Assembly (NCBI GenBank): GCA_022605425.2
Contig: CM061250.1
Span: forward strand, 62,001 to 126,000
DNA length: 64,000 bases
Direction of reading: 5' to 3'
DNA from: Hamiltosporidium tvaerminnensis
Lineage: Eukaryota > Microsporidia > Dubosqiidae
Each line of letters starts with the position of its first letter. Within the stretch, counting starts at the first letter, position 1. Shown here in pieces: positions 50,871 to 63,541 of the stretch. A program made the position numbers and the translations under genes. The notes below the pieces were generated by a model, which saw nothing but the letters and a program-made list of their open reading frames with translations, was not told the origin of the DNA and made no database searches.

Positions 50871-53800
50871 TTTATTTTTAAAATAGATCACAGTTTCATT
50901 AAAACTTTATATTAATAGGTTTGCGTTCGATCAAACATGCACAAAAATAAATTATATTTTAAATTGTAAAAATAAGTTTATTACTAAAGATTTATCTAAT
51001 AAATCAAATTATTTTTAAAACACATGAAAAACTTGCAATTCAATATATAAAATTATTTAAAGCAATTTATATGACACAAAATAATACATTTCAAATTTTT
51101 TAAATTTTCAAATCAATAACAGTCTTATTAAAATTGCAGAATATGAAAAATTCATTCATGGAATTAGTACACGTTTAGATAAATTATTTATTAAAACTTT
51201 TTTGAAATTAAATTGACATAAGAAATAAAAACATTTTTTATTCAAAAATAATTTGATTTCGATTTCCGATCTTTAAAACCATTTAAGTTTCCACAGTAAA
51301 AACTTTTTACATTTATATTTCGAAGAATAAATTTCTACTTGTTTTCTTTGTTATTAACTAATTCGTTTTAAAGGATTTTAATAATTTAAACCTTAATTTA
51401 TGTAGTAAATAATATAATTTCTACAAACAGCAAGAAACAAAATTAAAGGAGTTCATTTACGATATTTTTAGTTATTAAAAATATCGTTTCTTATAAAACC
51501 AAGAAAGGTGTTATATTTTTTCAGGCATTAACTCTAGTCTGGTTTTACATAGAGCTACCCCGTATCAATTTATTGGTATATCTTAAGATACTTAAATCCA
51601 AGAGAATTTTTTACAAAAATGTCTAGATTTATTTAATAGGCGAGTCAGTAACTCCTGAATTTTTCTTGTCTATTGCAACAAAGTACGATTCGCAGGCCCA
51701 ATTTCGCTTTCAAAAATTTCAAAAAGGTGCAGCATTTTACTTAATCTAATCTTCAATTCCAAAATCATTTAACTAAATGTATCTCGGAGACTTACAGGGG
51801 TCCATATAGACAACTAATTTAAAGTTTATAGGTATAATCTGTTATATCGGTTCTCATGTTCAAATATTTACATGGTCAAAATTTGCAGCGAGCTTCATAT
51901 TCAAATGTGCAATGGTGGTTTCCGGAAGTTGGCTTAGCGACTACCTGCATGTTAGATTGTAATCTAAAGTTAGTATCAAAATTACTACATTTCGTAAATT
52001 GAAGAAAAAAAAAGCGCTTAATGTTAGACCATTACTCTGGATATGAATTTGATGGAACCGCTGGCAATTTATTATCGTAGATTCTGTCAAATCTAAATAA
52101 TAATTTCAAAATGTCTTTCACTTTTTATCGTGAGCAGGTTGTTTCTAACGTGGATATTTTAGCTTTAGTTGTTTTCCTTAATATTCAAAATTTATTTCTA
52201 CGGCAAATTTCACTTTTATTTTTTTTTACAGTTTAAGAAATATTGCAATTTTTTTTATAATTATATATAAGTGTAATATTTTGCTTTATAAATTCCCAGA
52301 TTAGCTTATTGCTTATTATTATATAGAAAATCTTAAGCTATTTTGATTTTTTTTAAATTTGGGATTGGATAAATCAATATTTTTAAAATTCAGCGTCTTT
52401 TTTTTAAAAAAGTTGGAAATTTATATATTGTGAAATTAAGTATTTAATTTTTATACATTACATATTATAGGATAAAATTTTTTAATATCATAATTTCTAA
52501 GATATTTTAATGATATGTTGTATTACCCTAGTCTCCAAAAATCGACAAGTTTCGGTGAAGTCATAATTTAAAAATAAATTTCAAAATAAATATTTTACTA
52601 TTAAAAGCAAAATAAATCGAACTAAATGAAAAAATTAATCATGTTTGAATAACAAAATTTTGTACAAACACTGGATCTTACTTGCGCGACATTCTCTAAG
52701 CCCCTTTCTTTGATTTAAACTTTAAAACGACTTATGATTTATTTCATCTTTCTAAGAATGTTATGAGTATTTAATAAAAAAGCATATGCATTTAGACTTA
52801 TTTATTTTATGTTTTATTACAAAAAACAGGCCATATCCTTATAAAAATGAATTCCTTGATTACTATCTATTCTATTAATCAATACATTTAACTAAAAATA
52901 TTCTAAAAAGATCTAGTGAAGATAATTTTTCTTTGGAAAGATCTTCTATTTAAAAAGACATTTGAGAATAAATATAATCTTGAAAAAGTAAAGCAGAAAA
53001 ATTATTGAGACAGCAGCATGTGCAATAGTCAAAAATAAATACAGAGGAAATCTAATAGAAAATAAGGCCTGGTTTCACGTTTTTTTTTTTAAAAAATTTA
53101 GCATTTTTATTGACTCTTTTATGTTTTAGTTTAATCAGAATAAATCTATCAAATTTTGTGACAAAATATATGTACTAATTTGATTTGCATAAAAACTTAT
53201 AACTTGTGATTTTTTATATGATAATATTCGTAAATCTTGGTTTATTTACTTTTTTGTATAAGTTAGCATGTTTTTATTGATTTTCATTTACTTCTTTTCT
53301 TTTATTGATGATTTTTACCAACTACAGTATTTTTAAATTTTGTTGTTTACTCTTAAACATTAAACCATAAATTTATATTTGTATTTATTCATAGATTAGG
53401 ATATTTTTGGAAAATTTACTGCGTTAGTTGTTTACTTTGAGCTAAAAATTCATTTTTTTCTCTGTTTTCGAAATATTGCCTTAAAATTTTCATTTTAGAC
53501 ATAGTTTATATTGATCTGCGCAAGATATGCCTTGTATATTTCTAGCTGGTACATAAATAGACTCACCATTCAGAAAATCACAATTAAAAATACTTTATAT
53601 GTTTTTTTTTGAGAACTACGACAGCATTTAAAAATAAAAGATTAGAGAGTAAGAATTACTTCTTGGAAATGCATATCAAATACCCCTTAAGCTTTTATAA
53701 ATATATTGAAAATCATGTACTAAGAATTAAGATTTAATCTTAAGCTTATATAGTTTTTGAAATGTAGTGCTATAACAAAATCCTGCATAGATTTGCGATG

Positions 53801-56465
53801 TAGCTTAAATTTGTTGTATCCTAGCGAAAAGATTAAACAAACTAAAAAAAACTACGAAGAAACCTAAAGTAAAATAATTTAATATTTATTTAGATGAGAT
53901 TTTGAAAGAATACAAGTCCAAGAAAGTAATCAAAAATATTCTAATATGTTTTCTTTATGGTCAATTATTGCCTGGAAAAAAAAATTGTTTTTCTTATGTG
54001 TATAGATACTGTCAACGAAAATTACCGGCGTTGAAAATCATTTTTTGTGATACTGTCGAATACTTTTTCCGAAAAAAAATATTCTGATGTTCTCAGTGTT
54101 TTTATTAACTTTTAAATAGTATTTCAAATTTAAAAGAAAATTTGTAAATCGTTTGATTTTAAAACTTAAGATAAATTTTTTATTATACAATCAAGATATC
54201 AAATATTATATCATTAGACTTTATAGTATATAAGAATTTAAAAATTGCATTTGTTCAGCACATACTCGGTAGTAACTTATCATACCAATCTGTATTTTTA
54301 AATTAGTAACTAAAACATATAATTTATGCATGTGGTTTTCTCTGAAACTCTAATACGGATTAGAAAAAAAATGATTCATCTAGTGATGCTCTTTGACATT
54401 TTAAAACCAAAACACTGATGAGAAAAGAAGAAAAAGCAAAAAAGGGCTAAGAATCAAAAAAGTTTTGCTTATAAATTTATGTTAATGTGTCCTAGTTTTC
54501 TTGCCAATTATTAAAAGGCTCGAATTTTTTTACAGGTGTTAAGCTCATGTAGATTCATTTATTTGTTTTCCTAAAATTTCTTTTTGCCACAAAATATATC
54601 AAAATAGCAATAAAAATTTTTTTTGCAATGCTCTTGATTAGAAAGTTCTTGCAATCTTTGTAAAAATCGCAACTTTGCTTTTTATTTTTATATCATAATC
54701 AAATCTAAAAATATTTAATATCGTTGGAATTGATTAAAAAATATCCCGGGTCGAAAAATAACTGACAGTCAAAGCTCATTCTTTTTATTTCACGATTCCA
54801 GCTTATCTAAACTATTGTCACCTTTTTTTCATTCCAATATTTAAAAGGAAAATCTTTAATCCAAAACACTGGGTTAAAACTCTGTAAAAAGGTGTAAAAG
54901 AAATTTCTAAAAAATTTTAATTTGAATATAGATACCGAATGGAAAAACTACTTTTTAAATAATTAAAATTTTTTTTTAGAATTTATATTTAATTTTGTCG
55001 TCTTTAACAGTATATATCTTCAGTATTAGAGGTAAAATTCTATTAGACATACATCGAACGGGAAATAATCGTTATTTTTTAGTTTTTTTCGAAACATAAT
55101 AAATCACCTGTTTTAATCAAATAAGGTGTTTTGTAAACTTCAAATGCTTTATTCTGCGTATTGTGAAATTTATAGTTTCAAACAACTTTTTCTCGCCAAA
55201 ATAAATGACCAAATAATAACTAGTCAATTTGAAGCATTTTAATGTGCTTATAATCCGAATGACAATTAAATATATTTCGCATATTTAGTTTCAAATATAA
55301 CTTTTATTATGTTGCATTTCTAGCTATTAATTTTGAAATATTTTCTTTAACTGTTTTAAAACAAATTTTTTATGAAAAGAATGTATATCTTTGACTTCAA
55401 GGTACATCAATGAAAATCTTATATATTTTTTCGAAGCTAGGAAATGCATCTCAACGCACAAAAACCTTTTACCAATATTTTGATAATTTAAACGTACTTT
55501 GAATTAGAATTATCTTTATTCAAAAAAAATTGCGAATTATAAACGCCTGGCTACAGTATCTGTGTATCAATTATTTCAAACTTAAGAATATTTTCAAATA
55601 TAGAAGGCCTTTTATTCCGGAAATCCGAATTATTATACTGCAATATTAGGTTTTGTTTTTGTTGCATAGAAATAAAAAATTTTTCACATCTAATATGTAA
55701 ATAGAATAGATGACCATTCGAATTTTGCATTTTGAAAACCTACAAATATTATTCAGCATATATGTTGAATTCTTACAGAATATTAGTATTTTTTAAAAAC
55801 ATGTTTTGGTTTTGGTAGTACTTTAAAACGTAAAAAATCTAATATACGCTAGAAAAGTTTAAGAAATATACTAAAAATCTTAAAATATTCTTTTTTTTTG
55901 CAACCATGTTTTACTGTTTATATATGAATATATAATTATGAAGGTTAAAGACACTTTAAATATCATTATCTGATATTATTTTAAAATTATTTTATTACAA
56001 AAATTAAGAATATCACTTTTTTTTTCTTTTGAATTGAATTAATTTTATAAAAATTATATTCTCTTGATAGTAGAACCTTATCCGATTTTAAACTGTGATT
56101 TGAAAACCTTATAAAGTTAGGGTATGTGGAATATAAATCTTAGCTATAGATCGAAAAACAAAAGTTGATACCGAAGCTTTCTTCTAAATTCTTATCAATA
56201 CACTGCTATTAACAAAAATAATTAAACATTTTTATTATAAGGATAATAACTCTGTTGACTATAATTTTCGTAAGGTTAAAAAATATTTTTGTTCTTTTAT
56301 ATTACAGCTTCAAAGACCCACATCTGTTTTTCTGCTTTTATAACCTCAATGTTGTAATAAAATTTAGAAAAACTTAGTAATATCATACTCTTGTCCTTCT
56401 AAGTTTCCTTTTCTTAAATTTGATAATTAATTATAAAATTAATTTAGAAATCCTACTATTCAATT
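50870..56465. other. AT-rich stretch without recognisable gene
   Basis: No gene is supportable. A slightly more G+C-rich patch at about 51.5-52.1 kb may be an ancient element remnant, but I found no conserved frame. The frame at 53902-54087 is within the chance range. Confidence 0.55.
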
Positions 56466-56620
56466 TATGTAGGATTTAGCAAGACCTTAAGTTTATGAAC
56501 AAATTTCATGAGAATTTAAGTTTCGCCAAAATTATATGATTTTTTTTATTTTAAATTTGATTAAAAAAAAAATATCAGAAAATTTGTTCATTAACTTAAG
56601 ATCTTGCTAAATTCTACATA
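56466..56620. repeat. Foldback element with 41-base inverted arms
   Basis: The left arm 56466-56506 (starting tatgtaggatttagcaag) and right arm 56580-56620 (ending cttgctaaattctacata) are inverted copies with about 3 mismatches in 41 bases, separated by 73 AT-rich bases. This is well beyond chance. It could be a small non-autonomous foldback element or the folded end of something larger. No target duplication was recognised. Confidence 0.75.
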
Positions 56621-57420
56621 CAGAAAAATGATGAAGGTTAAAAAAATATCCAAACTAATGTGTCAATTAATCGCAATAAAGCATTTGTTTTTTGTATCTC
56701 TTTCCTATTTTATCATTCAATAAAAAGTGTTTTATGATGTAAGAATATTTGTAAACAGCAAAAAATCTCAGCCTTTAAAAAAAGAGAATCGTTTACTCTA
56801 TTTGATCCTGCTATCATTCTGAATCACATACTATTTTGTATCCTTTTATTTTTTTCAAATATAAAAATAATTTTATTCGGAAAAAATGATTTGAATATAT
56901 TTTTCATAAAGAGGGATACTTTTTAAAAAATATTAAGTGCAAATTTATTTAAAAAGAGAGGTGGATTAGTTTGATTGAATTTAAAAGTAACTGGTGTATG
57001 TTAAAATTGATTTTTTTTCTAATTGCTAAGGCCATGGTGGAGAGAGGATAACCACATTAAGACCGTGTTACTTGTAAATTATTTGATGAAGGGTATGTAT
57101 GAACTAATTGTTTTGCTTTTTAGTTTAAATAACACCAATCTTTATTATGGGATTCCATGGCTGTTCTTGTTCAAAGAAAAGATCTATAAAATTTCAATGC
57201 TTTTTTGTGTATTTTTTAGGTTGTTATGTGACTAGATTTTAGACTGCAAATTAACTTAAGGTAAGTGTGATCTAAAAGAATAAAACATAGTCTCAAACAC
57301 CAGGTTATAAGAATTAGCGTAAAGAGATAGAAATAAATAATTTTGAAACTGTGGAGCGATGTAGCATGTTATACTTTTGTTATGATATTGCATTGTCTAA
57401 GTAGGTCTGTGTTAGTCCTC
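56621..57420. other. AT-rich stretch without recognisable gene
   Basis: There is no supportable coding region. The chance-length frame at 57023-57235 shows no motif. The G+C content rises toward the boundary of repeat copy D. Confidence 0.5.
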
Positions 57421-59371
57421 AAAATATATCTTAGCGAGCATTTATTGGCTTCGGAGTGAATAGAGTAAGTGAAAATCCTGCATAATCTCGAAAGGTTAAG
57501 TTCGAGCTATGTTCTACCTACAATCAAAACTTAGTAAAAGATATGGGCAAACGCTACGCAAACCTTTTCCCTATTAAATAGATCATATATACCTTATAAA
57601 TGAAAGCCTTGGAGTGGATATCATAAGTGGTACAGATAGTGTGGTGGGGATGCTGTCACATATGTTAAACTCAGAACTGCGTGAATGTCATCAAAAAAAT
57701 TTATACTAGTGGCTGTGTAAAAAAGAGGTAATGATTTTAAATTATTCTATGTGTTAGTTTATACAGAAATATATTTTTTTTCCAAAACCGAGATAGTCTG
57801 TTATTATAAATTTGTAATATTGTTTTGTTATCTTCATTTACCGCTTATTTTTGTTTAAGTTATCTTTTCTTTTATATCTTGTTGTTCATTGTTAAAAAAA
57901 TTATTCTGATTTTGAAAGGTATGTATGGTACCATTTATCGAGCTATTAATTATTTAATGAAATAAATCTTATTAAACTGCACTGTTTTTTTTTAATTTCA
58001 ATATCCGAGTTTCTTTTATTTTACAAAGCAATTAAGAATTCACCAGCATAACATATTAGTCTTTTTTAAACTATACGGTTTTTATTTATACCAAATACTT
58101 TTCTTACTTATAATTTGTATTCCATTTTATTTTTCTACTGCGTTTCAGAAGTATGAAATTTAAGGCGTGTGAAATGTGATATTAATAACGCCAACAAATA
58201 TTGCTTGGTTGTTCGATTCAATTCATTACACAATAATTTTTTTAAAAATTCAAAACTTAGATGTTTTATTAAAAAATATTATTTGGAATACTATGTAGTT
58301 TCGCTAAAGGGATATGCATGGGATATAAATTTTAGTAAGTTTTTTTATTCATTTTTTTGATAACTTTGTCACTTTTTCTGTATTAAGTCATATATTTGTT
58401 CTAAATTAAATTTATAACATATTAAAAACTTGATTTGTATTTTTATTACATACTTAAAATACTTTACTAGTTGTTATCATATATTTTTTAAGTTTAACTA
58501 TTATATGTTGGCTTTCAATTAAAGAAAAATATATTTATATTGTAAACTCGGTATTTTACATCAATAGTGGTAGATTTCAGTTGCTTTTTTGTAACGTAAT
58601 TTAAAATTGTATAAAATCTGTATATTCTTTTCTTATATATAAACTAGTATATATTTCATATTTTATGTTCTATATAAAATTAGTATTGTTTATAGCTGTT
58701 AAGATAAAATATTTCTTTTTTGCAAGGAAAAATTATACCATTTCAAATTTTATTGATAATTATCGAACTGTTATTCTTTTAAGTGGAAAATTTTAGTTAC
58801 GCATTTATTTTATTTATGTTTTCTTAGTTTAGAATTTTCACTTGTATAGAGTCGGTTATGATAAAATTTATTTTAACTCTATTTTTAATTGCTTTTTTTC
58901 ATATTTCTTGTTTTTTTAGTCCAATTTTCTGTACTAAATTGTTACTATTATTTTTATATATTTCTTTTGTTATTCATTTACCAAGTTATAATGGTTGCTC
59001 ATGCAGCAGTTTTTCTAATTATAAAACAATTCTGGCTACTTTATTCTTGTCTTTTTTTAGTAAAGAATACTTATTTCTAAATAAATTATGATTTTACTAT
59101 ACTTTGATGTAGTTTATTAATTTTATTATAATTTAATTTTCATTTACCGTTAAATTCCTTAATTAATATCAATATTTTCTATTCGAATATATAATTAAGT
59201 ATTTTCTCTTCTTCTATGATTTTTGAGTGTTAAGTCTAATAAACTTATAAAATTTACCATAATTAGAAGTTTTTCAGTGTAGGGTATTGATTGCTTTTTT
59301 ATGGTTATTTAGAACATTTGGCCTATTAAAACCTTAATTGACTATCTTTAAATAATATTTTTTAATCTTAG

Positions 59372-59487
59372 TCATAATACGTTTTGTTCGACTTAAATAT
59401 AGCCGTATTAAATTTTGTGAAATTATTTTTAAAAGCCTTCAATACATTGAATGAAACTATGATCATATAGGGTATTCATACATAACT
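59372..59487 (-). pseudogene. Ty3/gypsy-like integrase core relic (copy D)
   Basis: The minus-strand frame reads IPYMIIVSFNVLKAFKNNFT, then KFNTAIFKSN, in register with the relics in copies A and B (RAFLNNFTK there, KAFKNNFTK here). The mix of conserved residues and base substitutions suggests the three copies separated while the sequence was still translated, or shortly after. The catalytic aspartate context is lost. Confidence 0.5.
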
Positions 59488-60624
59488 TTAGATTTCCATA
59501 TAACCTTATACTATTTACTTTTCCTCAATTTTATTTACAGTATAGCTTCTATTATAAATATATTGTTTTTGTTGCTTATAAAAATAGAATTCTAATTAAA
59601 AGAATGATATAAATCTGAAAAGGTATTTAAATTTCACGTATAATACTTTCAAGAAAATATATTAAAAGTGTAATACTATTGACTTCGTTGAAATAAAATG
59701 CTTTTATTTAGATTTATACAGAATTAAGTTATTTTTACCAAATCCTACAATTATATTAGAGAATTTTGATATTTGATTCATCTCAATATATTCATATAAA
59801 AATTTCGTTTTAAAATATTAACTCATATTGACCAATTTAAAACTTAAATTGTTACATTTGTAAAGATATTACTCAGTTTCCTATCATTTTATATTTTTAT
59901 TTGACTTATCTTGTAGTTTACTCTAATTATCTAAAGAATTAAATTTAAATAAATTGATAGTATATTAATATGTCTCGAACTGATAACTTTGTTCTTATTA
60001 TACTACTTCAAAATTAAAACTACATTTCATTATCTGTTTTTATATTAATTGTTTGTTAATTTCAATGTTATTAATTTATCTACCTTGTTCAAATACAATT
60101 TACAACAATTTTATAAATGTTTGGATTAATGTTTTTTTGGTATTCTTTGATCTTTAACTTTCACTGTAGCAATACGGATTCGCACGAAAAACAATCCAAA
60201 AAAAAACATATAGATTATATTTTAGTTTGGTTTAAATATTGAATGAATCTTTAATAAATATATTTCACTATAAGCTAAATTAATTTAATTCATTTTTAAT
60301 ATTTACTTTGCTAAATAGATATAAAGTTACGAACAATTATTTACATAATGAAGAAATACCTATACTAGTGGGAATTACAAGATATTTATATCACTTTGAG
60401 ATCTAAATATATTTTTAGATGGATATCAAAGCAAAAGGATTTAAACTTAGTCTTATAATTAATGGAAACAAGTAGTTATAATTCAAAAAATAAAATTTCT
60501 ATGATTGTGTTTGTTGGTTAAGAGATTATACTATCAAAATTACGATTTGTCTACTTAAAATAAATAAAGAAAGATGATTGAATATTAAAAATTTCAAAAC
60601 TATAAATATAGTTAAATTTTTAAT

Positions 60625-61100
60625 ATTGTGGCCTCTTCACTGTGGTACTCTTACTATGTCTATGGGTTAGGGATTATCTATCTCTTAGTAGTAATCCTCA
60701 GATGCCTTTATATATTTCTTTTTCACCATACTTATGTAGAAGCAATGAAACACATGCCACAAATACGGAACGATTTCGTTCTTACTTTGATATTCGCAGC
60801 TGAATGTACTTTTACTCTTACTATCTACGCTGATATGGTTTGTTAAAGGGCTTATGTAAGATTATTTGCATAAGTCTGGACATAAATACATATGGTAGTA
60901 AACAACTAACTCGTTCGATCTGGTAAAACAGTCGACTTTACTTAATAAGTGAATTTATTCGCTTATGAAAATGTTGATATATAATCTTATCAACATCAAT
61001 AGCTGTTTTACAGAATATCTAAGGTAATGAGCTCGATAACGGGACAATATTGCCTATTTAGATGGAATATTTTTTAAAGAATGTATATAAAGCAAGCATT
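60625..61100 (-). pseudogene. Reverse-transcriptase-like relic (copy D)
   Basis: One minus-strand frame of about 155 codons has a handful of stops. It contains INIFISE, then KVDCFTRSNELVVYYHM, then SKSKSTFSCEYQ, then LWHVFHCFYIS, then IKASEDYY and PIDIVRVP. The pattern K-S-x-F, followed by Y-L-G-H-x-I-S and then I-x-A-S and P-x-P, is that of the region after the active site of Ty3/gypsy reverse transcriptases. A plus-strand 72-codon frame at 60628-60846 overlaps it and is considered a shadow. Confidence 0.5.
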
Positions 61101-61291
61101 TTTAGAATTTAAAAACTTATAACACAACAGGGCCTCTTCTATATGAACTAAATATATTTCGAATTCTCTATTTATCCCTATCTTACCAACCTAACTTGCT
61201 CTTTGTGTATCTGACTCTATCCTTTTAAACTTCAAATCAAAATCAGATATTGTATATGTCTTTGGAAAAGCTAATTTCTGTTTAAATAAAT

Positions 61292-61990
61292 GTGTTCGCC
61301 CTATGTCAGAAAAGTACTGGTAATATAAAATTCAAAACGGCTGCCCTGTGTCTACCTCAGGGAAGTATTATCTCTCCTATACTGTTTAATATCTTCATAA
61401 ACGACATTATTTCTTATATTCCGAAAAAATACAGATATCATATTTTCCTATACGCGGATGATATAGTCATCTACTCGACATGCATAGTGGCTCTAAATAC
61501 CATACTTGACGGACTTTGCAAACATGCAGCACTCAATAGATCTACTTTTAATCCCGAAAAATGCTTCTATAATGCAACGAAAGATTTGAACATATTTATA
61601 TATGGAAAGAAAATTGAAAAACAGAACTCGCTTAAATATCTTGGGTTTTATTTCAATAATCGCTGTGCCGATACAAACGAGACTTTAAAAACCATACGAA
61701 AAAAATCTATAAAGGCTGCGGTTATTATAAACAGAGCATTTAAAAGATCCGAATTTGATTCCTTTCATAACTTACCACAACTAAAGCTACGTGGATATAA
61801 CATGTACGTTCGTCCACATATAGATTACCATGCTGTACTCTTAGGATGCAATACAACTTTTAACACTGCGGCAGACCGGATACAAAAAGGTGTTATTAAA
61901 TTTATGTACAATATATACTACCGAACCCCTTCCAAGATTATCTATGCGCTATTTCCGATAGAATCATTCATCAGAGAGTTGAAAGACTAA
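61292..61990 (+). pseudogene. LINE reverse transcriptase, C-terminal two thirds
   Basis: A frame of 232 codons is open from just after a stop at 61283-61285. Counting from the first codon (GTG), the reverse transcriptase signature LPQGS is at 21-25, followed by SPILF and FIND; the active site YADD is at 54-57, NPEKC at 87-91 and LKYLGF at 114-119. These are motifs of the Jockey/CR1-like LINE group. The first five codons or so are flanking repeat, so there is no true start: the endonuclease and the first reverse transcriptase motifs are missing. The frame ends early through a one-base shift near 61960-61975; coding resumes one frame over as QRVERLRYSLGER. The enzyme would copy the element's RNA at the target site, but this copy cannot do so. 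Confidence 0.85.
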
Positions 61991-62019
61991 GATATAGTCT
62001 TGGCGAGAGAATACTACAA

Positions 62020-62340
62020 ATGAAAAAGACAATAATAAGATTTGCCTTTCTTAGACTATTCAGTAAGAACATCAGAAATATCAAGAACTGTATTAAAACA
62101 TTTAGAAAAAAATTTCCTAATATGGACGCCAAAGAAAGATTCAAGAAACTGAATAAAGAAAATCTTAGGGTTAATTTTGATATTTTCCAAGAAATTGAAC
62201 TTTTAAAAAAGTATAATTTTCAAAATAGCAACAAAGCCAATTTTGAAAAAATAACAAGAATCTTGAGTCCATTTAGGAAGAAACAAGAAATTTCAGAAAT
62301 TTTGAACTTATTTCAAGTGGCAAATATTGCCCGCGCATAG
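62020..62340 (+). pseudogene. LINE protein C-terminus after the frameshift
   Basis: The frame of 106 codons from the internal ATG to a stop is the continuation of the reverse transcriptase protein. The same frame is coding-like already from about 61970 (RLRYSLGERILQ), so the ATG is not a real start. The sequence is basic and helical (KKTIIRFAFLRLF, later FEKITRILSPFRKK). Its LLKKYNF segment matches the C-terminus of the old copy at 33854-34039. The function of this tail is unknown; in LINEs such basic ends are thought to bind nucleic acid. Confidence 0.75.
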
Positions 62341-62346
62341 TACTAA

Positions 62347-62372
62347 CTCACAGATTTTGGCCAAGTTGTGAG
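62347..62372 (+). other. 3' stem-loop of the young LINE
   Basis: ctcaca (62347-62352) and tgtgag (62367-62372) form a 6-base stem with a 14-base loop that contains ttttggccaa. It lies between the stop codon and the poly(A) tail. Confidence 0.5.
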
Positions 62373-62403
62373 AAACCTTAAAGCAAACTTTAAAAAAAAA
62401 AAA

Positions 62404-62920
62404 CAATAGTAGATATATTCATAATGAAAAATATTTTATCACGTAAAAAGAAAATTATAAGAGAGAAAAGAAAAGAAAAACCAAAGATAATTTAATTTCT
62501 TAAACTAAAATGAGTAATCTTATACGTAATAACAACTATTTAGAAACTTTGAGAAAAATTAAATATTTTTTTTAACAAAAGAAAAATTGACAATTTACTT
62601 TATTTTAAAAACCATGTGAAAATTTATTAAGCAATCAACGGAACCGGAACACTTTCAAAAAATTTATATTTTTCTATATCTTTTTATTTGCGAATATTAA
62701 CTTGCAAGAAACCTGAAAAACATTATGAAACGTTACGGCAGGGAGCCCGAAAGGGACGTTACTGCCATATTTCCTATAATTTAAAAATCATCGGAGTTTT
62801 ATGAAATATGTTGACTACCCGGTCAACTTATAATAGTAGTGAGGAGGGGTGTTGCTCCATTGAGTCTTTCTGGAATTTAAAAACATTTTTTGTTTTAAAT
62901 TTTCAGTTTGTAAAATTATT
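62404..62920. other. AT-rich spacer with a short G+C-rich island
   Basis: To about 62.7 kb there is nothing recognisable. At 62730-62860 G+C rises. There is a near-direct repeat (acgttacggc and acgttactgc), ggcag inverted as ctgcc around it, and gttgac (62810-62815) inverted as gtcaac (62822-62827). This island precedes the broken gene at the right edge and may belong to its 5' region. Confidence 0.45.
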
Positions 62921-62923
62921 TAA

Positions 62924-63541
62924 ATAAAATCCATTTTCCCTAACCCCCAGTTTATTGTAACAGACGCCACGGGAATAGGGAAGTTCTCTAAACATATGGT
63001 GGTCAGATTATACAAAGATGGTAAGGAATACGTTTTTAAGAATGTTGGTGGGGTGTTGTCTTTTGTTTGAGAAAACCTTAACCTACCCGGAGTCGACTTA
63101 AATGTGTATAAACCAGGTGGTTGCCTTTTCCGATCGTTTGGTGCGTCTAAGGAAAATGTCGGCCGCAAGCTAATACCCGATGCAAAACACACTGGACCCA
63201 AGAAGACTGTAGAACTGATAGAATATTTTGTGCAATGGCCAGGTGAGTTGGGTGAGGGTGTTAGTCCTATTATAGCTTAAAATTCATTTACATGCTTTAA
63301 AGAAGAAGCCTTTGCCACTAATATACAACCAATTAAGAAAGTTGAAACCCAGTCTGAAGGGACTACAAATAGCTATTTTGTGAAGATTTTAGATGGTTTT
63401 GAATTTAAGTGGAAGAAACTATACAGGGCGAGCGAACAGGAACTTACCAATGGTGTATTGGTATTGTATATTGATATAGAGCCCTTGAATCTGTGTCCTT
63501 ATAATAATTGCACAAGTCAAATAAGACATATCTGCAAATAA
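62924..63541 (+). pseudogene. Broken unrecognised gene, first segment
   Basis: From a stop at 62921 the frame runs about 205 codons with two internal stops only (TGA 63068-63070 and TAA 63278-63280). It reads like a real protein: FIVTDATGIGKFSKHMVVRL, then FKNVGGVLSFV, VYKPGGCLFRSFGASKENVG, ELIEYFVQWPGELGEG, SYFVKILDGFEFKWKKLY, and CPYNNC near the end. Composition is balanced and G+C is far above the window average, both signs of recently lost coding function. I do not recognise the family. There is no clear start codon, so the N-terminus may be missing. Coding continues in two other frames to the window edge. Confidence 0.6.

Larger units (their letters stand above)
57420..61306 (-). mobile_element. 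Repeat copy D: decayed Ty3/gypsy-like element, minus strand
   Basis: Anchors shared with A, B and C lie at 58967-59050, 59372-59487, about 60488 (aaaataaaatttctatgattg) and about 60855 (gtaagattatttgcata); the first-to-last distance is about 1890 bases. The far block at 57430-57690 pairs with B at 21050-21330. In minus-strand order it holds a reverse-transcriptase-like block, an integrase-core-like block and a possible integrase tail. Its right end (taaataaatgtgttcg, 61283-61298, plus about 8 more similar bases) is shared with copy E, after which the young LINE begins. Confidence 0.6.
61307..62403 (+). mobile_element. Young 5'-truncated LINE with stem-loop and poly(A) tail
   Basis: The element starts inside the reverse transcriptase coding region, right after sequence shared by repeat copies D and E. 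It continues through the protein C-terminus (stop at 62338-62340) to a 12-base A run at 62392-62403. Between stop and tail lies a stem-loop: ctcaca (62347-62352) with tgtgag (62367-62372). LINE reverse transcriptases commonly recognise such 3' hairpins. G+C is higher than in the flanks, and only one frameshift separates the two open frames, so the copy is much younger than the relative at 30.5-34 kb. I could not find a target-site duplication. Confidence 0.75.

Noticed and set aside
62920-63201. 93-codon minus-strand frame
   Set aside because: It lies opposite the broken gene at the right edge, whose plus-strand translation is longer and more protein-like.
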